Notes: generated by a model from the sequence alone, not told the origin. A stretch of 64,000 nt of DNA from Bacteroidales bacterium (GCA_017940465.1 JAGAYN010000019.1:1-64000), one strand, 5' to 3'; positions 24,263 to 32,696 are shown, numbered from the stretch's first letter. Made by a program: numbers and translations.

Positions 24263-26275
24263 GTGATGTATCAGCAAGTGGATGGCATATTAACCTTGAG
24301 TGTGAACGACTGGATAGCAGCCGGACTATCGTGGAACCAATTTAACCACGATAGCCATCGCGGCTACCTCACTATCGCGAGGCGCGGCACCCATGGCAAC
24401 ACGCTGATAGACGTGCGGAGCATTCGCCGCCCTGAGCGTTTGGCGGTGATAGAGGCTGCATACGGTCCGATAGAGGGAGGGGAGGAGAAGGCGGTGTACA
24501 GGGCCGTGGTGAGCCAAGAGGCGCGAGCCTACTATATCGGCTACAGGAAGCCCGATGGGTCGCCACTGGAGGCAAAGCTGATAGAGCAGTACACCAACAG
24601 GGCGAGCCTGCTGGAAGCCTTGAAGCGGGGCTTGGAGATACAGAAACAGGAACGAGCGAAGACCGGCAAGAAGGTGAAGAGTGGGGAGTGGTACGTGATG
24701 GCGATGCGATGGTACAACGAGCAGCGGGAGAACGGCTACCCCTGTGCGGAGATAAGCAACGTGCGGAGCTTTGAAAGGGTGTATAAACAGTTTTGCAAGG
24801 AGGGTTACAAGAGCGTTATCAGCGGGCGGATAGGCAACGACTCGGCGAGGGTGGTGAGCGTGAAGACAGAGAACCTATTAGTGGCCCTGTGGCGTACCAA
24901 CGGCAAGCCGTTCAAGGAGCGGGTGTGGGAACTATACGTGGAGTTCGTAGAGGGTGACAGAGAACTGTACGATGCGGAGAGTGGCGAGGTGTTCAAGCCC
25001 GAGGAGTTCCGCCACAAAGGGCGGAGACAGAACTTGAGCAAGGCCACGGTATATGCCTACCTCAACAACATCATCAACCAGACGGCGGTGTATGCCGACA
25101 GGAACGGCAACTTCGACTATCAGAACAAGATGAGACCGAAGCATGTGCGGAGGGTGGGACAATATAGCCTAAGCAAGATAAGCATGGATGACGTGGCGTT
25201 GAGCCGCAAGACGAAAGACGGCAAGTGGGTGTACAAATACATCGCGGTGGACGTGCTGAGCGGCTACTGGTTCCGCCCGAGCTACCACATAGGAGCTGCG
25301 GACATAGGGTTGGTGATGGAGAGTTTCAGGAATATGTTCTGCGAGCTGATGGAGCTGGGGTTGCCGATGCCCGGTGAGTTGGAGGTTGAGCACCACCTGA
25401 TGGAGAATATAGGGTGGCTGAACGAGGCGTTCCCGATAGTGCGGTTCTGTGCGAGTGCCACCGAGAAGCGTGCGGAGCACAACATACGGCAGTTCAAATA
25501 CGGTGCGAGCAAGGATGCAGGGCACACGGTGGGACGCTGGTATGCCAGGAGCGAAGCCTACAAAGGGATGCGTATCAAGACGGACGGCAACTACAGCGTG
25601 GCGGTGGCAGAGAAGCAGACCATCATAGCAGACGACTTGGAAGACATAGACCGCCACAACAACGAGCTGCACCCGAACCAGCGGATGTTCCCTGGCATGA
25701 CGCGGAGAGAGGTGCTGCTGGCGAGGGTGAACCCCACATTGAAGCCGATAGAGGCGTGGTACCTGCTGCGCTGGATAGGCAACAAGACCCAGACAAGCAT
25801 CGTGAACAACAACCGCCTGACGATACAGCACGAGAACTTCGAGCTGGCGGACTTCGAGAGCCTGGGACGGCTGAAAGCCAACACGCGGACGGTGGAAGCC
25901 TACTGGTTGCCGAAGGCAGATGGCAGCATAGAGACCGCCTACCTCTACCAAGGGGACAGCTACATCGGCGAGGCCGTGAACATGGAAGCCATGCGGTACA
26001 ACGAGTTCGCGATAGAGCGGACGGAGGAAGATGAGGCCGCCATGCTGCACCAGCAAAAGCGGGTGGCGAAGTTCGACAGGATGGTTAGGGAACGCAGGGA
26101 GCAGCTGCCTCATGTGGGTGGCACTACCGAGCGGAAAGAGAAGAGCGTGGTGGACTGGGCTGCGATGGCGGCGAGCGTGGAGACGGTGGAGACGGCACAG
26201 CCCGAGAACTACGAAGGGGACGAATTTGAGTACGAAGCAGGGAACTACGCGGCAATGGCGTTGGAGAGTCTATGA
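24263..26275 (+). CDS. Mu-type transposase (MuA-like DDE recombinase)
   Basis: 670 aa from GTG 24263 (ATG 24266 possible), both served by AGGAGG. N-terminal DNA-binding region (WIAAGLSWNQFNHDSHRGYL), helical domain, then an RNase H-like catalytic core. Candidate catalytic acids: D309/D310 in SMDDVAL, E376 in LEVEHHL, and E405 in KRAEHNIRQFK. The spacing of about 67 from the first to the second matches MuA, but the second residue is Glu rather than Asp and the last interval is 28 rather than 55. The C-terminal part should bind the B protein. It joins phage ends to new targets. Confidence 0.88.
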   Translation: MMYQQVDGILTLSVNDWIAAGLSWNQFNHDSHRGYLTIARRGTHGNTLIDVRSIRRPERLAVIEAAYGPIEGGEEKAVYRAVVSQEARAYYIGYRKPDGSPLEAKLIEQYTNRASLLEALKRGLEIQKQERAKTGKKVKSGEWYVMAMRWYNEQRENGYPCAEISNVRSFERVYKQFCKEGYKSVISGRIGNDSARVVSVKTENLLVALWRTNGKPFKERVWELYVEFVEGDRELYDAESGEVFKPEEFRHKGRRQNLSKATVYAYLNNIINQTAVYADRNGNFDYQNKMRPKHVRRVGQYSLSKISMDDVALSRKTKDGKWVYKYIAVDVLSGYWFRPSYHIGAADIGLVMESFRNMFCELMELGLPMPGELEVEHHLMENIGWLNEAFPIVRFCASATEKRAEHNIRQFKYGASKDAGHTVGRWYARSEAYKGMRIKTDGNYSVAVAEKQTIIADDLEDIDRHNNELHPNQRMFPGMTRREVLLARVNPTLKPIEAWYLLRWIGNKTQTSIVNNNRLTIQHENFELADFESLGRLKANTRTVEAYWLPKADGSIETAYLYQGDSYIGEAVNMEAMRYNEFAIERTEEDEAAMLHQQKRVAKFDRMVRERREQLPHVGGTTERKEKSVVDWAAMAASVETVETAQPENYEGDEFEYEAGNYAAMALESL

Positions 26276-26276
26276 T

Positions 26277-26309
26277 GGCATGACCTAAAGGCCGTGCCAC
26301 CGAACAACC
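26277..26309 (+). promoter_or_regulatory. Repeated leader hairpin, copy 2
   Basis: GGCATG-ACCTAAAGGC-CGTGCC stem-loop (with one G-U pair) followed by ACCGAACAACC. It starts 2 bp after the transposase stop and ends 34 bp before the B gene. Confidence 0.65.
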
Positions 26310-26342
26310 AAATAGAGAAACGAATTAAAAACACATATAAAG

Positions 26343-27254
26343 ATGATTACAAACGAATTGAAACAAAAGATTGTGGCGGCGATGGCGGAGGCTCGACCGA
26401 TGTTTGGTGGGAGCGATGCCAAGTTTGCCAAATGGCTCGGCATCAGTGGGAGCCAGTACAGCAGGGTGAAGAACGGCGAGCTGGAGCAGGTGTTGAGCGA
26501 CACGAACTGGATAGCCATAGCGCGGCAGTTAGAGGTGAGCCTTGGGAACGCCCCCGAATGGAAGACCGCGAAGACCCCAGTGTACGAGTTCATCACGTCA
26601 CAGCTGGCAGTATGCCAGAGCGAGGCGTTGAGTTCGCTGTTGTGCGACCTGAGCGACATCGGGAAGACGTGGACCGCCAAGGTGTATGCCAAGAGCCACA
26701 GGAACGTGGCCTACGTGGACTGCTCGTTGGCCAAAGGGAAGACCCTTTTGATACGAAAGATCGCCAAAGAGTTCGGCTTGGACAACAGCGGACGGTTGGG
26801 CGATGTGGAGCAGAACCTAATCTACTACCTCAAACAGTTAGAGACCCCACTGATAATACTCGATGAGGCGGGCGACCTGCACTACGAGGCATGGCTGGAG
26901 GTGAAAGCGTTGTGGAACGCCACCGAGGGAGCCTGTGGATGGTATATGATGGGAGCCGACGGGTTGAAGGCGAAGATACAACGGAGCATCGATTGCAAGA
27001 AAGTGGGCTACACGGAGATATTCTCACGCTTTGGCAAACGCTATGGGCGAGTGGTAGAAGAGGGCGATGCGGGGCGTGAGATGATGAAAGCCACGGCGGT
27101 GATGATAGCCAAGGTGAACGGGGCAGATGACCCTGCACGGCTGCTGAGGAAGACGATGGGCGAGGATGGGATGCCCTCGCTACGCAGGATATACAAAGAG
27201 TTGAGAAAAGCACGGCCTGAAGTCCGTGCCGCCGAACAACCCGAAAGGAGATAG
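26343..27254 (+). CDS. MuB-like transposition target ATPase
   Basis: 303 aa. N-terminal helix-turn-helix (FAKWLGISGSQYSRVKNGEL) followed by an AAA+ core: Walker A is degenerate, CDLSDIGKTW near residue 100-109, and Walker B is PLIILDEAGDL near 163-170. This is the MuB plan: non-specific DNA binding, target delivery and activation of the transposase. It is directly downstream of the transposase, as in Mu. The C-terminus is basic and contains copy 3 of the leader hairpin as coding sequence. Confidence 0.85.
   Translation: MITNELKQKIVAAMAEARPMFGGSDAKFAKWLGISGSQYSRVKNGELEQVLSDTNWIAIARQLEVSLGNAPEWKTAKTPVYEFITSQLAVCQSEALSSLLCDLSDIGKTWTAKVYAKSHRNVAYVDCSLAKGKTLLIRKIAKEFGLDNSGRLGDVEQNLIYYLKQLETPLIILDEAGDLHYEAWLEVKALWNATEGACGWYMMGADGLKAKIQRSIDCKKVGYTEIFSRFGKRYGRVVEEGDAGREMMKATAVMIAKVNGADDPARLLRKTMGEDGMPSLRRIYKELRKARPEVRAAEQPERR
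27210..27242 (+). promoter_or_regulatory. Repeated leader hairpin, copy 3
   Basis: GCACGG-CCTGAAGT-CCGTGC perfect 6-bp stem followed by CGCCGAACAACCC. It overlaps the last codons of the MuB-like gene and ends 15 bp before the start of the next gene. Confidence 0.65.
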
Positions 27255-27257
27255 GAT

Positions 27258-27875
27258 ATGAAGAGGGCCTACAGTGTACGCAATGTGATGGACGCCAAGT
27301 TTCGGTCGCTGCCCTTCGAGGGGCAGTGGCTTGAGGCTGTGGGTGCGCCAGAGCTGGGAGGCTCGTGGCTGGTGTATGGAGCCCCGAAGAACGGCAAGAC
27401 AAGCCTTGCGTTGCAGATAGCGAAGTACCTGTGCAAGTTCTGCACGGTGGCCTACGACAGCGTGGAAGAGGGTCTATCGTTGAGCATGAAGGCAGCCATA
27501 GAGCGGACAGGGATGGCAGAGGTAAGCCGACGGTTCATACTGTTGGACAAAGAGAACGCCGAGGAACTGACGGAGCGGCTGGCGAGGCGGCGTAGTCCGG
27601 ATGTAGTAGTGGTGGACAGCGTGCAATTCATGGGGCTGAAATGGAGCGAATACAAGGCGTTGAAAGAGCGGTTCCCGAACAAGTTGTTCATCTACGTGAG
27701 CCACGTAGAGGGCGGCAAGCCCGAAGGCAGCACGGCACAGAAGATATGGCGAGATGCCAACGTGTACATCCGTGTGGAAGGCTTCAGGGGGTTTCCTGTG
27801 GGACGGTATGGCGGAGGGGCGAGCATCGACATCAACGAAGAGAAGGCTGCGGCCTACTGGGGATTGAAAGAATAG
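27258..27875 (+). CDS. RecA/RadA-like ATPase
   Basis: 205 aa. Walker A LVYGAPKNGKTSLALQIA near residues 36-50 and Walker B PDVVVVDSVQFMG near 112-123, with a basic C-terminus (GFRGFPVGRYGGGAS). A RecA-like P-loop protein similar to the ATPase half of RadA or DnaB-type proteins. Mu has no exact match at this place; it may load replication or recombination factors after strand transfer. It follows the B gene by 3 bp. Confidence 0.72.
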   Translation: MKRAYSVRNVMDAKFRSLPFEGQWLEAVGAPELGGSWLVYGAPKNGKTSLALQIAKYLCKFCTVAYDSVEEGLSLSMKAAIERTGMAEVSRRFILLDKENAEELTERLARRRSPDVVVVDSVQFMGLKWSEYKALKERFPNKLFIYVSHVEGGKPEGSTAQKIWRDANVYIRVEGFRGFPVGRYGGGASIDINEEKAAAYWGLKE

Positions 27876-27903
27876 TTTACAGTTGAAAGTTTAGAGTTTA
27901 CAG
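27876..27903 (+). repeat. 7-bp tandem array TTTACAG
   Basis: TTTACAG, TTGAAAG, TTTAGAG, TTTACAG at 27876, 27883, 27890 and 27897, ending 2 bp before the ATG at 27906. Confidence 0.8.
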
Positions 27904-27905
27904 AT

Positions 27906-28349
27906 ATGATAGCAACCGAGACATTAAGAACCAAGGAGCAGAACCGCAAGCTGTGGTGGCTGTTTGGGCGGATAGGCTTCGACAAAGAGGCGGTAGCCGA
28001 CTTTGTGAGCGACTACACGCAAGGGCGGACGTGCCACACAGCGGAGCTGACCTTTATCGAGGCGAGGGACATGATAGCCTGGTTGGACAGCACGCTGACC
28101 AGTGGACATCAGACCCCAAAGAGTGACAGCGAGAAGATGGACAGGCTACGCAAGGGCTGCATGCGGAGCATCTTCGCGTGGTTCGAGAAGCAGGGGCGGA
28201 CGGTGGACAGCACGTATGTGAAGGCCGTAGCATGCCGAGCGGCAGGCAAGAGCTTTTTCAATGAACTGACCGAGGGCGACCTGCGTAGGGTGTATGCCGA
28301 GTTCTGCAAGAAGCAGACGGCACAGCGAGGAAAGGAGGCAGTGGCATGA
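27906..28349 (+). CDS. GemA/Mu gp16-like protein (DUF1018)
   Basis: 147 aa. Helical, with TKEQNRKLWWLFGRIGFDKEAVADFVSDYT at the start, which resembles the opening of Mu gp16/GemA-type proteins. Placement in the early region after the transposition genes agrees with Mu. GemA influences host gene expression and supercoiling in Mu; whether this protein does is unknown. Confidence 0.55.
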   Translation: MIATETLRTKEQNRKLWWLFGRIGFDKEAVADFVSDYTQGRTCHTAELTFIEARDMIAWLDSTLTSGHQTPKSDSEKMDRLRKGCMRSIFAWFEKQGRTVDSTYVKAVACRAAGKSFFNELTEGDLRRVYAEFCKKQTAQRGKEAVA

Positions 28350-28690
28350 AGAACGAGCGTATCTACCTTGCAGGGAAGATAACAGGCGACCCCGACTACA
28401 GGGTGAAGTTCAGGGCGGGTGTTATCCACCTGCTACGCTTGGGGTGGGAGTATAATGACATTGTGAATCCTGTGAAGGCATGCCCTGAAGGGTGGGGCTG
28501 GTGGCGGTGCATGGCGAGGTGCCTGCGGCTGCTGGCTGGGTGCGGCTGGGTGGCGATGCTGCCCGACTGGAACGAGAGCCGAGGGGCACGGATAGAACAC
28601 AGGGTGGCACAGCTGCTACGAAAGAATATTTTATACATCAACTACATAGACAAAAAGGAGGCAGAAGATGCTCAATACAGAGGACTATAG
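28346..28690 (+). CDS. DUF4406 nucleoside deoxyribosyltransferase-like protein
   Basis: 114 aa. Begins ERIYLAGKITGDPDYRVKF, the typical opening of DUF4406, a Rossmann-like family related to nucleoside 2-deoxyribosyltransferases. LRLLAGCGWVAMLPDWNESRGARIEH carries the conserved middle motif with the acidic residues. Phages often carry such genes for nucleotide salvage or signalling, but catalysis is unproven. It overlaps the previous gene by 4 bp. Confidence 0.7.
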   Translation: MKNERIYLAGKITGDPDYRVKFRAGVIHLLRLGWEYNDIVNPVKACPEGWGWWRCMARCLRLLAGCGWVAMLPDWNESRGARIEHRVAQLLRKNILYINYIDKKEAEDAQYRGL

Positions 28691-28904
28691 GAAAGCCAAA
28701 GAGCGGCAGAAACCATGCCCCCACGGACGGAGACGGAGGGTGGGGAGCACAGAGTGCGAGAACTGCACCTTCCACAGGATAGAGGATATTGGCGACTTCA
28801 AGATACGCGAGGCACGGTGCGAGGGGACACATGTGAGCGTGAGCCAGCACCGGAAGATATTCAAGAGAATTATTAACGCATTAAATAAAGAAAGCAATGA
28901 GTAA
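28668..28904 (+). CDS. Small cysteine-containing early protein, unknown
   Basis: 78 aa. CPHGRRRRVGSTECENC has three cysteines and a following His that may form a small zinc site; a fourth Cys lies near residue 51. Overlaps both neighbours. No family is recognised. Confidence 0.55.
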   Translation: MLNTEDYRKAKERQKPCPHGRRRRVGSTECENCTFHRIEDIGDFKIREARCEGTHVSVSQHRKIFKRIINALNKESNE

Positions 28905-29562
28905 AGAACGAACGATGGTCGAGATGACCCCAGAGGAGAAAGCCGAGTTTGAGGCTTACAAGGCGATGCAGGCACGCAAGGAACGAGCCGAAGCCAAGAA
29001 AGAGCAGCGCAAGCAGCTGCAAGAGATGACCGATGAGGTGATGGGCGAGGCGATGGCCGAGCTGATGGCGTGCAACGAGCAGCTGAAGGCCACGAAGGAG
29101 AAGGTGATAGCCACCTTCTCGGCCCTGATGGAACTGCGGAAAGAGGTGAACGAAGAGGCTGGCAAGAAAGAACAAGACAGCTACATGTTCACCAACACGG
29201 CAGGCACCCAACGCATCCGCATCGGGTACAACATGAGCGACAACTACCTGGACCAAGTGGAAGAGGGCATTGCCAAGGTGAAAGCCTATCTGGAGAGCCT
29301 CGCCAAGGATGAGCAGAGCGCGGAGTTGATAGCCCTTGTGCTACGCCTCTTGGCGAGGGACCAGAAGGGCAACCTGAAGGCGAGCCGCGTGATACAGTTG
29401 GGGCAGTTGGCCGAGAAGAGCGGGAACGAGGAGTTCCAAGAGGGCATGAAGATCATCCGCGAGGCCTACCGTCCCACGCGGAGCAAGCTGTTTATCCGCT
29501 GCTCGGTGAAAGAGCCCGAGAAAGAGTGGACGGACATAGGGCTGGGCATAGGAGAAGTGTAA
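28897..29562 (+). CDS. DUF3164 family phage protein
   Basis: 221 aa. N-terminal coiled-coil region (KAEFEAYKAMQARKERAEAK) and the middle motif RIGYNMSDNYLDQVEEGIAKVKAYL, with C-terminal region TRSKLFIRCSVKE. This agrees with DUF3164, a family found in the early region of Mu-like phages, of unknown function. It is the last gene before a terminator. Confidence 0.72.
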   Translation: MSKERTMVEMTPEEKAEFEAYKAMQARKERAEAKKEQRKQLQEMTDEVMGEAMAELMACNEQLKATKEKVIATFSALMELRKEVNEEAGKKEQDSYMFTNTAGTQRIRIGYNMSDNYLDQVEEGIAKVKAYLESLAKDEQSAELIALVLRLLARDQKGNLKASRVIQLGQLAEKSGNEEFQEGMKIIREAYRPTRSKLFIRCSVKEPEKEWTDIGLGIGEV

Positions 29563-29585
29563 TGTGTTTTTAGTTTGTTGATGGG

Positions 29586-29613
29586 CTTCCGCCCTCGGGC
29601 GGAGGCCTTTTTT
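29586..29613 (+). terminator. Terminator after DUF3164
   Basis: 8-bp stem CTTCCGCC with GGCGGAGG (one G-T pair) around a CTCG loop, followed by TTTTTT. Confidence 0.85.
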
Positions 29614-29630
29614 CAAAAAGATAACGAGAA

Positions 29631-30137
29631 ATGAAAGACAATAGAGACACAGCGAACATGCCGACCTACACGGTGGAGCACCCGAACTATCCCGGACAGG
29701 TGTGCGTGGCGGTGTATGAGCTGCCGTGGACGGACAGCGAGGGACGGATGGTGGCACAGTTGCGGAGCGTGACGTTCAACGAGCGGTCGCACTACAACTA
29801 CGTGAAGCCCGTGCTGACGCGGCTGCCGAGCGTGATACAGATAATCGGCAGTCGGCTGCCTGTGGAGTTTGGGAACCTGACCCAGCAGCGGTGCACGGTG
29901 AAGGCATGCACGGTGACGGATCTGAGCTTCGAGCGGTTCTGGAACGTGTATGGCTACAAGGTGGGCAACAAAGCCACGGTAAAGAAGAAATGGGAAGCCC
30001 TGAAAGAGGAAGACCGTCTGTTGGCGATGCAGGGCATACAGCGGCAGCGTAGGCACTCGGAGAGCCACAAGACGGACATGCCGTACCCGCAGACCTACAT
30101 AGACCAGCGGCGGTGGGAGAATGAATTTAGTAACTAA
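29631..30137 (+). CDS. Phage protein of unknown function
   Basis: 168 aa. N-terminal half is beta-like (TVEHPNYPGQVCVAVYELPWTD); the C-terminal half has LSFERFWNVYGYKVGNKATVKKKWEAL, a pattern seen at the ends of phage replication-initiator and DnaT/DnaD-like proteins. It could therefore act in replication. It is the first gene after the terminator of the early operon; no promoter with a good -7 box is visible. Confidence 0.55.
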   Translation: MKDNRDTANMPTYTVEHPNYPGQVCVAVYELPWTDSEGRMVAQLRSVTFNERSHYNYVKPVLTRLPSVIQIIGSRLPVEFGNLTQQRCTVKACTVTDLSFERFWNVYGYKVGNKATVKKKWEALKEEDRLLAMQGIQRQRRHSESHKTDMPYPQTYIDQRRWENEFSN

Positions 30138-30153
30138 CAAAAAAAACAAAGGA

Positions 30154-30393
30154 ATGAATACACATGATTATTTAGAAGCCTATCTGCTGCGCAAGCTGCA
30201 CAGAATGGAAGATGCAAGAGCAAAGGCTGGCAAGGTACCAAGCACGGTGCTGATGAAAGATTACTACGAAAGCGTCATGGACGACATGAAAGAACGGCTG
30301 AGCGTTCTCTTCGCCCACGGCATTGTGGAGATGGGGCACACGCTGAACGATATGTACCTGCACCTGAACCCCGAAAACGCGCTTGAGGAGTGA
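30154..30393 (+). CDS. Small phage protein, unknown
   Basis: 79 aa from the ATG at 30154 (preceded by AAAGGA); an in-frame ATG at 30121 overlaps the previous gene. Helical, acidic. No known domain. Confidence 0.5.
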   Translation: MNTHDYLEAYLLRKLHRMEDARAKAGKVPSTVLMKDYYESVMDDMKERLSVLFAHGIVEMGHTLNDMYLHLNPENALEE

Positions 30394-30755
30394 AGATACG
30401 GCTCAAATTGACGCGGAACCAGTACAAGGGCGTTGCAACGATAGTGGAAAACTGTTGCAATGCCCTTGGTGGCGTAGATTTCGAGAGCGTGCAATACAGG
30501 GACTGCCTGATGGCGATGCAGCTGAAACTGGCGGCGAAGATGCTCACGCTGAAGAGCAAGGCCACGCTGACCTTGACCGACCTCGAGGCGTTGGTGCTAT
30601 ACAACTGCATCGGGGAGAGCGTACACCTCTACCAGCCCTTTGAGATGGGCTTGGGATACACTATACTGGCCGAGATAGATCGGCAGCGGAACAGCCACGT
30701 GACGACCATGCTGATGAACCTCGGCGGAGTGGCACAGGGATTGATAGAACGATGA
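30390..30755 (+). CDS. Helical phage protein, unknown
   Basis: 121 aa from a GTG coupled to the previous stop. Predicted mainly helical with repeating hydrophobic helices (CLMAMQLKLAAKMLTLKS; LTDLEALVLYNCIGE), like a four-helix bundle. Its coding sequence contains a 15-bp-arm inverted repeat of the word CAAGGGCRTTGCAAC (30425-30468), also found beside the DGR and at the phage right end. Function unknown. Confidence 0.6.
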   Translation: MKIRLKLTRNQYKGVATIVENCCNALGGVDFESVQYRDCLMAMQLKLAAKMLTLKSKATLTLTDLEALVLYNCIGESVHLYQPFEMGLGYTILAEIDRQRNSHVTTMLMNLGGVAQGLIER

Positions 30756-31018
30756 AAAACGAAAGAGACGATATGGCATATAACCGCGTGAACAAACTGC
30801 GACAATACAAGAAAATCGTAGAGATTACGAACCGATACTACGACCCCGACGTAACGACGTACAAAGGGGTGTGGCGAAAATATGTCTATGGGGTGTACCC
30901 TGTGAGCTATGGCCACTACATGAAGATCATCTCCACGCCGAACCTTGAACGGCTGTTGGAGGAAGAGGAGAAAGCGCATGGAAAGTGGGAGAACCCCGAC
31001 CAGATGACGCTATTCTGA
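30752..31018 (+). CDS. Small phage protein, unknown
   Basis: 88 aa, basic and Tyr-rich (IVEITNRYYDPDVTTYKGVWRKYVYG). Helix-turn-helix-like in its first 50 residues: in Mu-like phages a middle regulator (Mor/C) often sits here, but I cannot confirm that family. Last gene of the rightward early block; it overlaps the end of the convergent late gene by 9 bp. Confidence 0.5.
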   Translation: MKNERDDMAYNRVNKLRQYKKIVEITNRYYDPDVTTYKGVWRKYVYGVYPVSYGHYMKIISTPNLERLLEEEEKAHGKWENPDQMTLF

Positions 31019-31504
31019 ATCGGGCGTAAGGATACGAACCTTTATCGAGGGCGAGGCTTTTACAGTTTCGCCCTCGTTGTTTATCTGGGCGACCCATGCG
31101 GTGGTGTAGGTGAGGATATAGACGGAGTAGTTCTTGTCCACATAGGAACGCTGCAGGCGAGTGCAGGTGAGAGCTTGGGTGGTGTCGGGTATGCGGAAGC
31201 CTTCGAGGGCTTCCATGACGGCCTCGAGGGTGTCGATCACGGCGTAGGCTTCCTCTTTGGAGGGGGCTTTAGCAGAGGTGCGAACCATGTTCTGCGAGGC
31301 GATAACAACGGAGAGGGTGGCGTTTGCCACGCGGTCGCGGTCGGTGAGTTGGGAGTAGTCGATATTCTCCACGTCGAGCAGGGCGCAGGGAAACTGCACA
31401 GGGGGTTGAGGCTCGTTGAGTTGACCCCAGTTCTTGTCGATATATCGGAGAGATGCCACCTCGTCAGAGAGGTGTTTTTGGATGTCGAGGAATATCTTTT
31501 TCAT
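31010..31504 (-). CDS. Mu gp37-like tail terminator/completion protein (DUF1834-like)
   Basis: 164 aa. FLDIQKHLSDEVASLRYIDKNWGQL and QFPCALLDVENIDYSQL fit the gp37/gp68 family. These proteins finish the tail or head-tail junction. Last gene of the leftward late block, overlapping gpG by 4 bp. Confidence 0.62.
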   Translation of the reverse strand: MKKIFLDIQKHLSDEVASLRYIDKNWGQLNEPQPPVQFPCALLDVENIDYSQLTDRDRVANATLSVVIASQNMVRTSAKAPSKEEAYAVIDTLEAVMEALEGFRIPDTTQALTCTRLQRSYVDKNYSVYILTYTTAWVAQINNEGETVKASPSIKVRILTPDSE

Positions 31505-31953
31505 TGTTTGAGTGCTTTATTCATTTCTTTGGTGATTATGTCTTCGATGGCCTGTTGAAGTTCGGGGCTGTCGCCTATGAATTGGCGTTGGGGGATGTGG
31601 ACGTTGTGGGAACGTCCTGCGTTGGTAGTGCCCTCGTTGTGGGCGGCGGAATATGGGAGGTCGCTTTCGACCACCACAGAGCCGTCACGCACGACATACT
31701 GGATGGAGCGACCGAGGTTGCCAGTGGGACCTGTGAGGATGGCACGGGTGTCGGCAGCTCGGTTCTTGCCTGAGGGGTGCAGCCTACGCTTCACCTCTTT
31801 CCACGCCTTGCCGAAGAAACCTTCCTTTTGGAAGTTGTCTTTGAAGAGTTGCACGGCCTTGTTGCCGACCTTTTTGGGAATGTCGGAAGCCAGCTCACGC
31901 TGCAGGCGGATGGTGAGGTTGGCGAAGTATTTATTGAACTCTTCTATGGTCAT
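31501..31953 (-). CDS. Mu gpG-like virion morphogenesis protein
   Basis: 150 aa. Helical start (MTIEEFNKYFANLTIRLQRELASDIPKK), then KEGFFGKAWKEVKRR and the C-terminal segment FIGDSPELQQAIEDII; the plan matches the phage virion morphogenesis (gpG/gpS) family. Functions in tail-to-head joining in Mu-like phages. Placed between a small membrane protein and gp37. Confidence 0.72.
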   Translation of the reverse strand: MTIEEFNKYFANLTIRLQRELASDIPKKVGNKAVQLFKDNFQKEGFFGKAWKEVKRRLHPSGKNRAADTRAILTGPTGNLGRSIQYVVRDGSVVVESDLPYSAAHNEGTTNAGRSHNVHIPQRQFIGDSPELQQAIEDIITKEMNKALKQ

Positions 31954-31959
31954 AGTTGA

Positions 31960-32190
31960 TTATAATTGTCGAAATGTACATATTGTCGCGAGTACGAACA
32001 ACATAATCACGGCAAAGACCCCTAATGAAAATGCACCTATGCCAAGCCACTCGAGCCATTTTATCCACTTAGGTTCGTCTTGCGGCATATAGATAATGGG
32101 TGGTAATAGGTTCTCTTCTTCGTTTTTTTCAAGTTCGGCTTTGATGGCATCAATGAGAGCTTTCAAGATTTCTTCACTATTTTGTTCCAT
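31960..32190 (-). CDS. Small membrane protein in the late block
   Basis: 76 aa. Acidic helical N-terminus and one C-terminal membrane segment (IGAFSLGVFAVIMLFVLATI). It is co-directional with the late genes and 6 bp upstream of gpG. Role unknown; holin-like or exclusion roles are possible. Confidence 0.5.
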   Translation of the reverse strand: MEQNSEEILKALIDAIKAELEKNEEENLLPPIIYMPQDEPKWIKWLEWLGIGAFSLGVFAVIMLFVLATICTFRQL

Positions 32191-32243
32191 GTTGCTAACT
32201 ATGATTTTTTGAACTCTTCAGTGTTTATATTCAGTTTATTCTG

Positions 32244-32251
32244 TATCTTTG
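32244..32251 (+). promoter_or_regulatory. -7 box of a moron gene
   Basis: Perfect TATCTTTG on the plus strand, opposite to the surrounding late genes, 27 bp before the ATG at 32279. Confidence 0.7.
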
Positions 32252-32278
32252 CAAAATGTTTAATCAATACATATAGCT

Positions 32279-32476
32279 ATGGATAAACAATTAATTGCTT
32301 TGGCACTTCGACAGAAGATGTGTCCTGTGCATAGGAAAACACCTAAAGTTGAAGCAAGGCTGGACGGCTTCCACATCGAGTGTTGCTGCGAACGATTTCG
32401 GCAAATACTTGAAGAGGAAGCACGGAAACTTGTAGAAGATGACATTAAGAGACAGATTGATCATTTTTTCAAGTGA
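32279..32476 (+). CDS. Moron: small plus-strand protein inside the leftward late block
   Basis: 65 aa. Cys and His residues (CPVHRKTPKVEARLDGFHIECCCERF) suggest a metal-binding knuckle, followed by an acidic helix. It has its own promoter and terminator and runs against the late genes on both sides, the classic layout of a lysogeny-expressed moron. Function unknown. Confidence 0.65.
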   Translation: MDKQLIALALRQKMCPVHRKTPKVEARLDGFHIECCCERFRQILEEEARKLVEDDIKRQIDHFFK

Positions 32477-32481
32477 GCAGG

Positions 32482-32508
32482 AGACGGCGGCGTTAGTCGC
32501 CGTCTTTT
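32482..32508. terminator. Bidirectional terminator of the moron
   Basis: AGACGGCG pairs with CGCCGTCT around an 8-nt loop; TTTT follows on the plus strand. It also overlaps the end of the minus-strand gene 32493-32696. Confidence 0.75.
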
Positions 32509-32696
32509 GATAAGATAGGGACATACAGGACAACTTTAGCAAAAGAGATACGCCCATCGTATTTCTTTTCGAGTTCGGTTCTTTTTTTGTCGAGGTCTGA
32601 TGAACTGATTGTGTCGTTTGAGGAAAAAGCCTCTTCTTTAAGTTCTGTGATTTTGAATTTTAAGTCCATAACTAAAAAATATTTTGTCAGTTTCAA
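32493..32696 (-). CDS. Small late-block protein, unknown
   Basis: 67 aa, or 58 aa from the internal ATG (MDLKFKITELKEEAF). Coiled-coil-like middle (SDLDKKRTELEKKYDG). Co-directional with the late genes between gpF and the membrane protein. Weak support beyond frame and direction. Confidence 0.4.
   Translation of the reverse strand: MKLTKYFLVMDLKFKITELKEEAFSSNDTISSSDLDKKRTELEKKYDGRISFAKVVLYVPILSKDGD

Noticed and set aside
30390..30755. Possible Avd-like DGR accessory protein
   Set aside because: Right size and helical, but 27 kb from the DGR in the early operon and without a recognisable Avd pattern; kept only as an unknown.
31970..31980. Internal CGAAATGTACA resembling a transposase end site
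   Set aside because: A single copy without a neighbour; not enough to call an internal end or enhancer.
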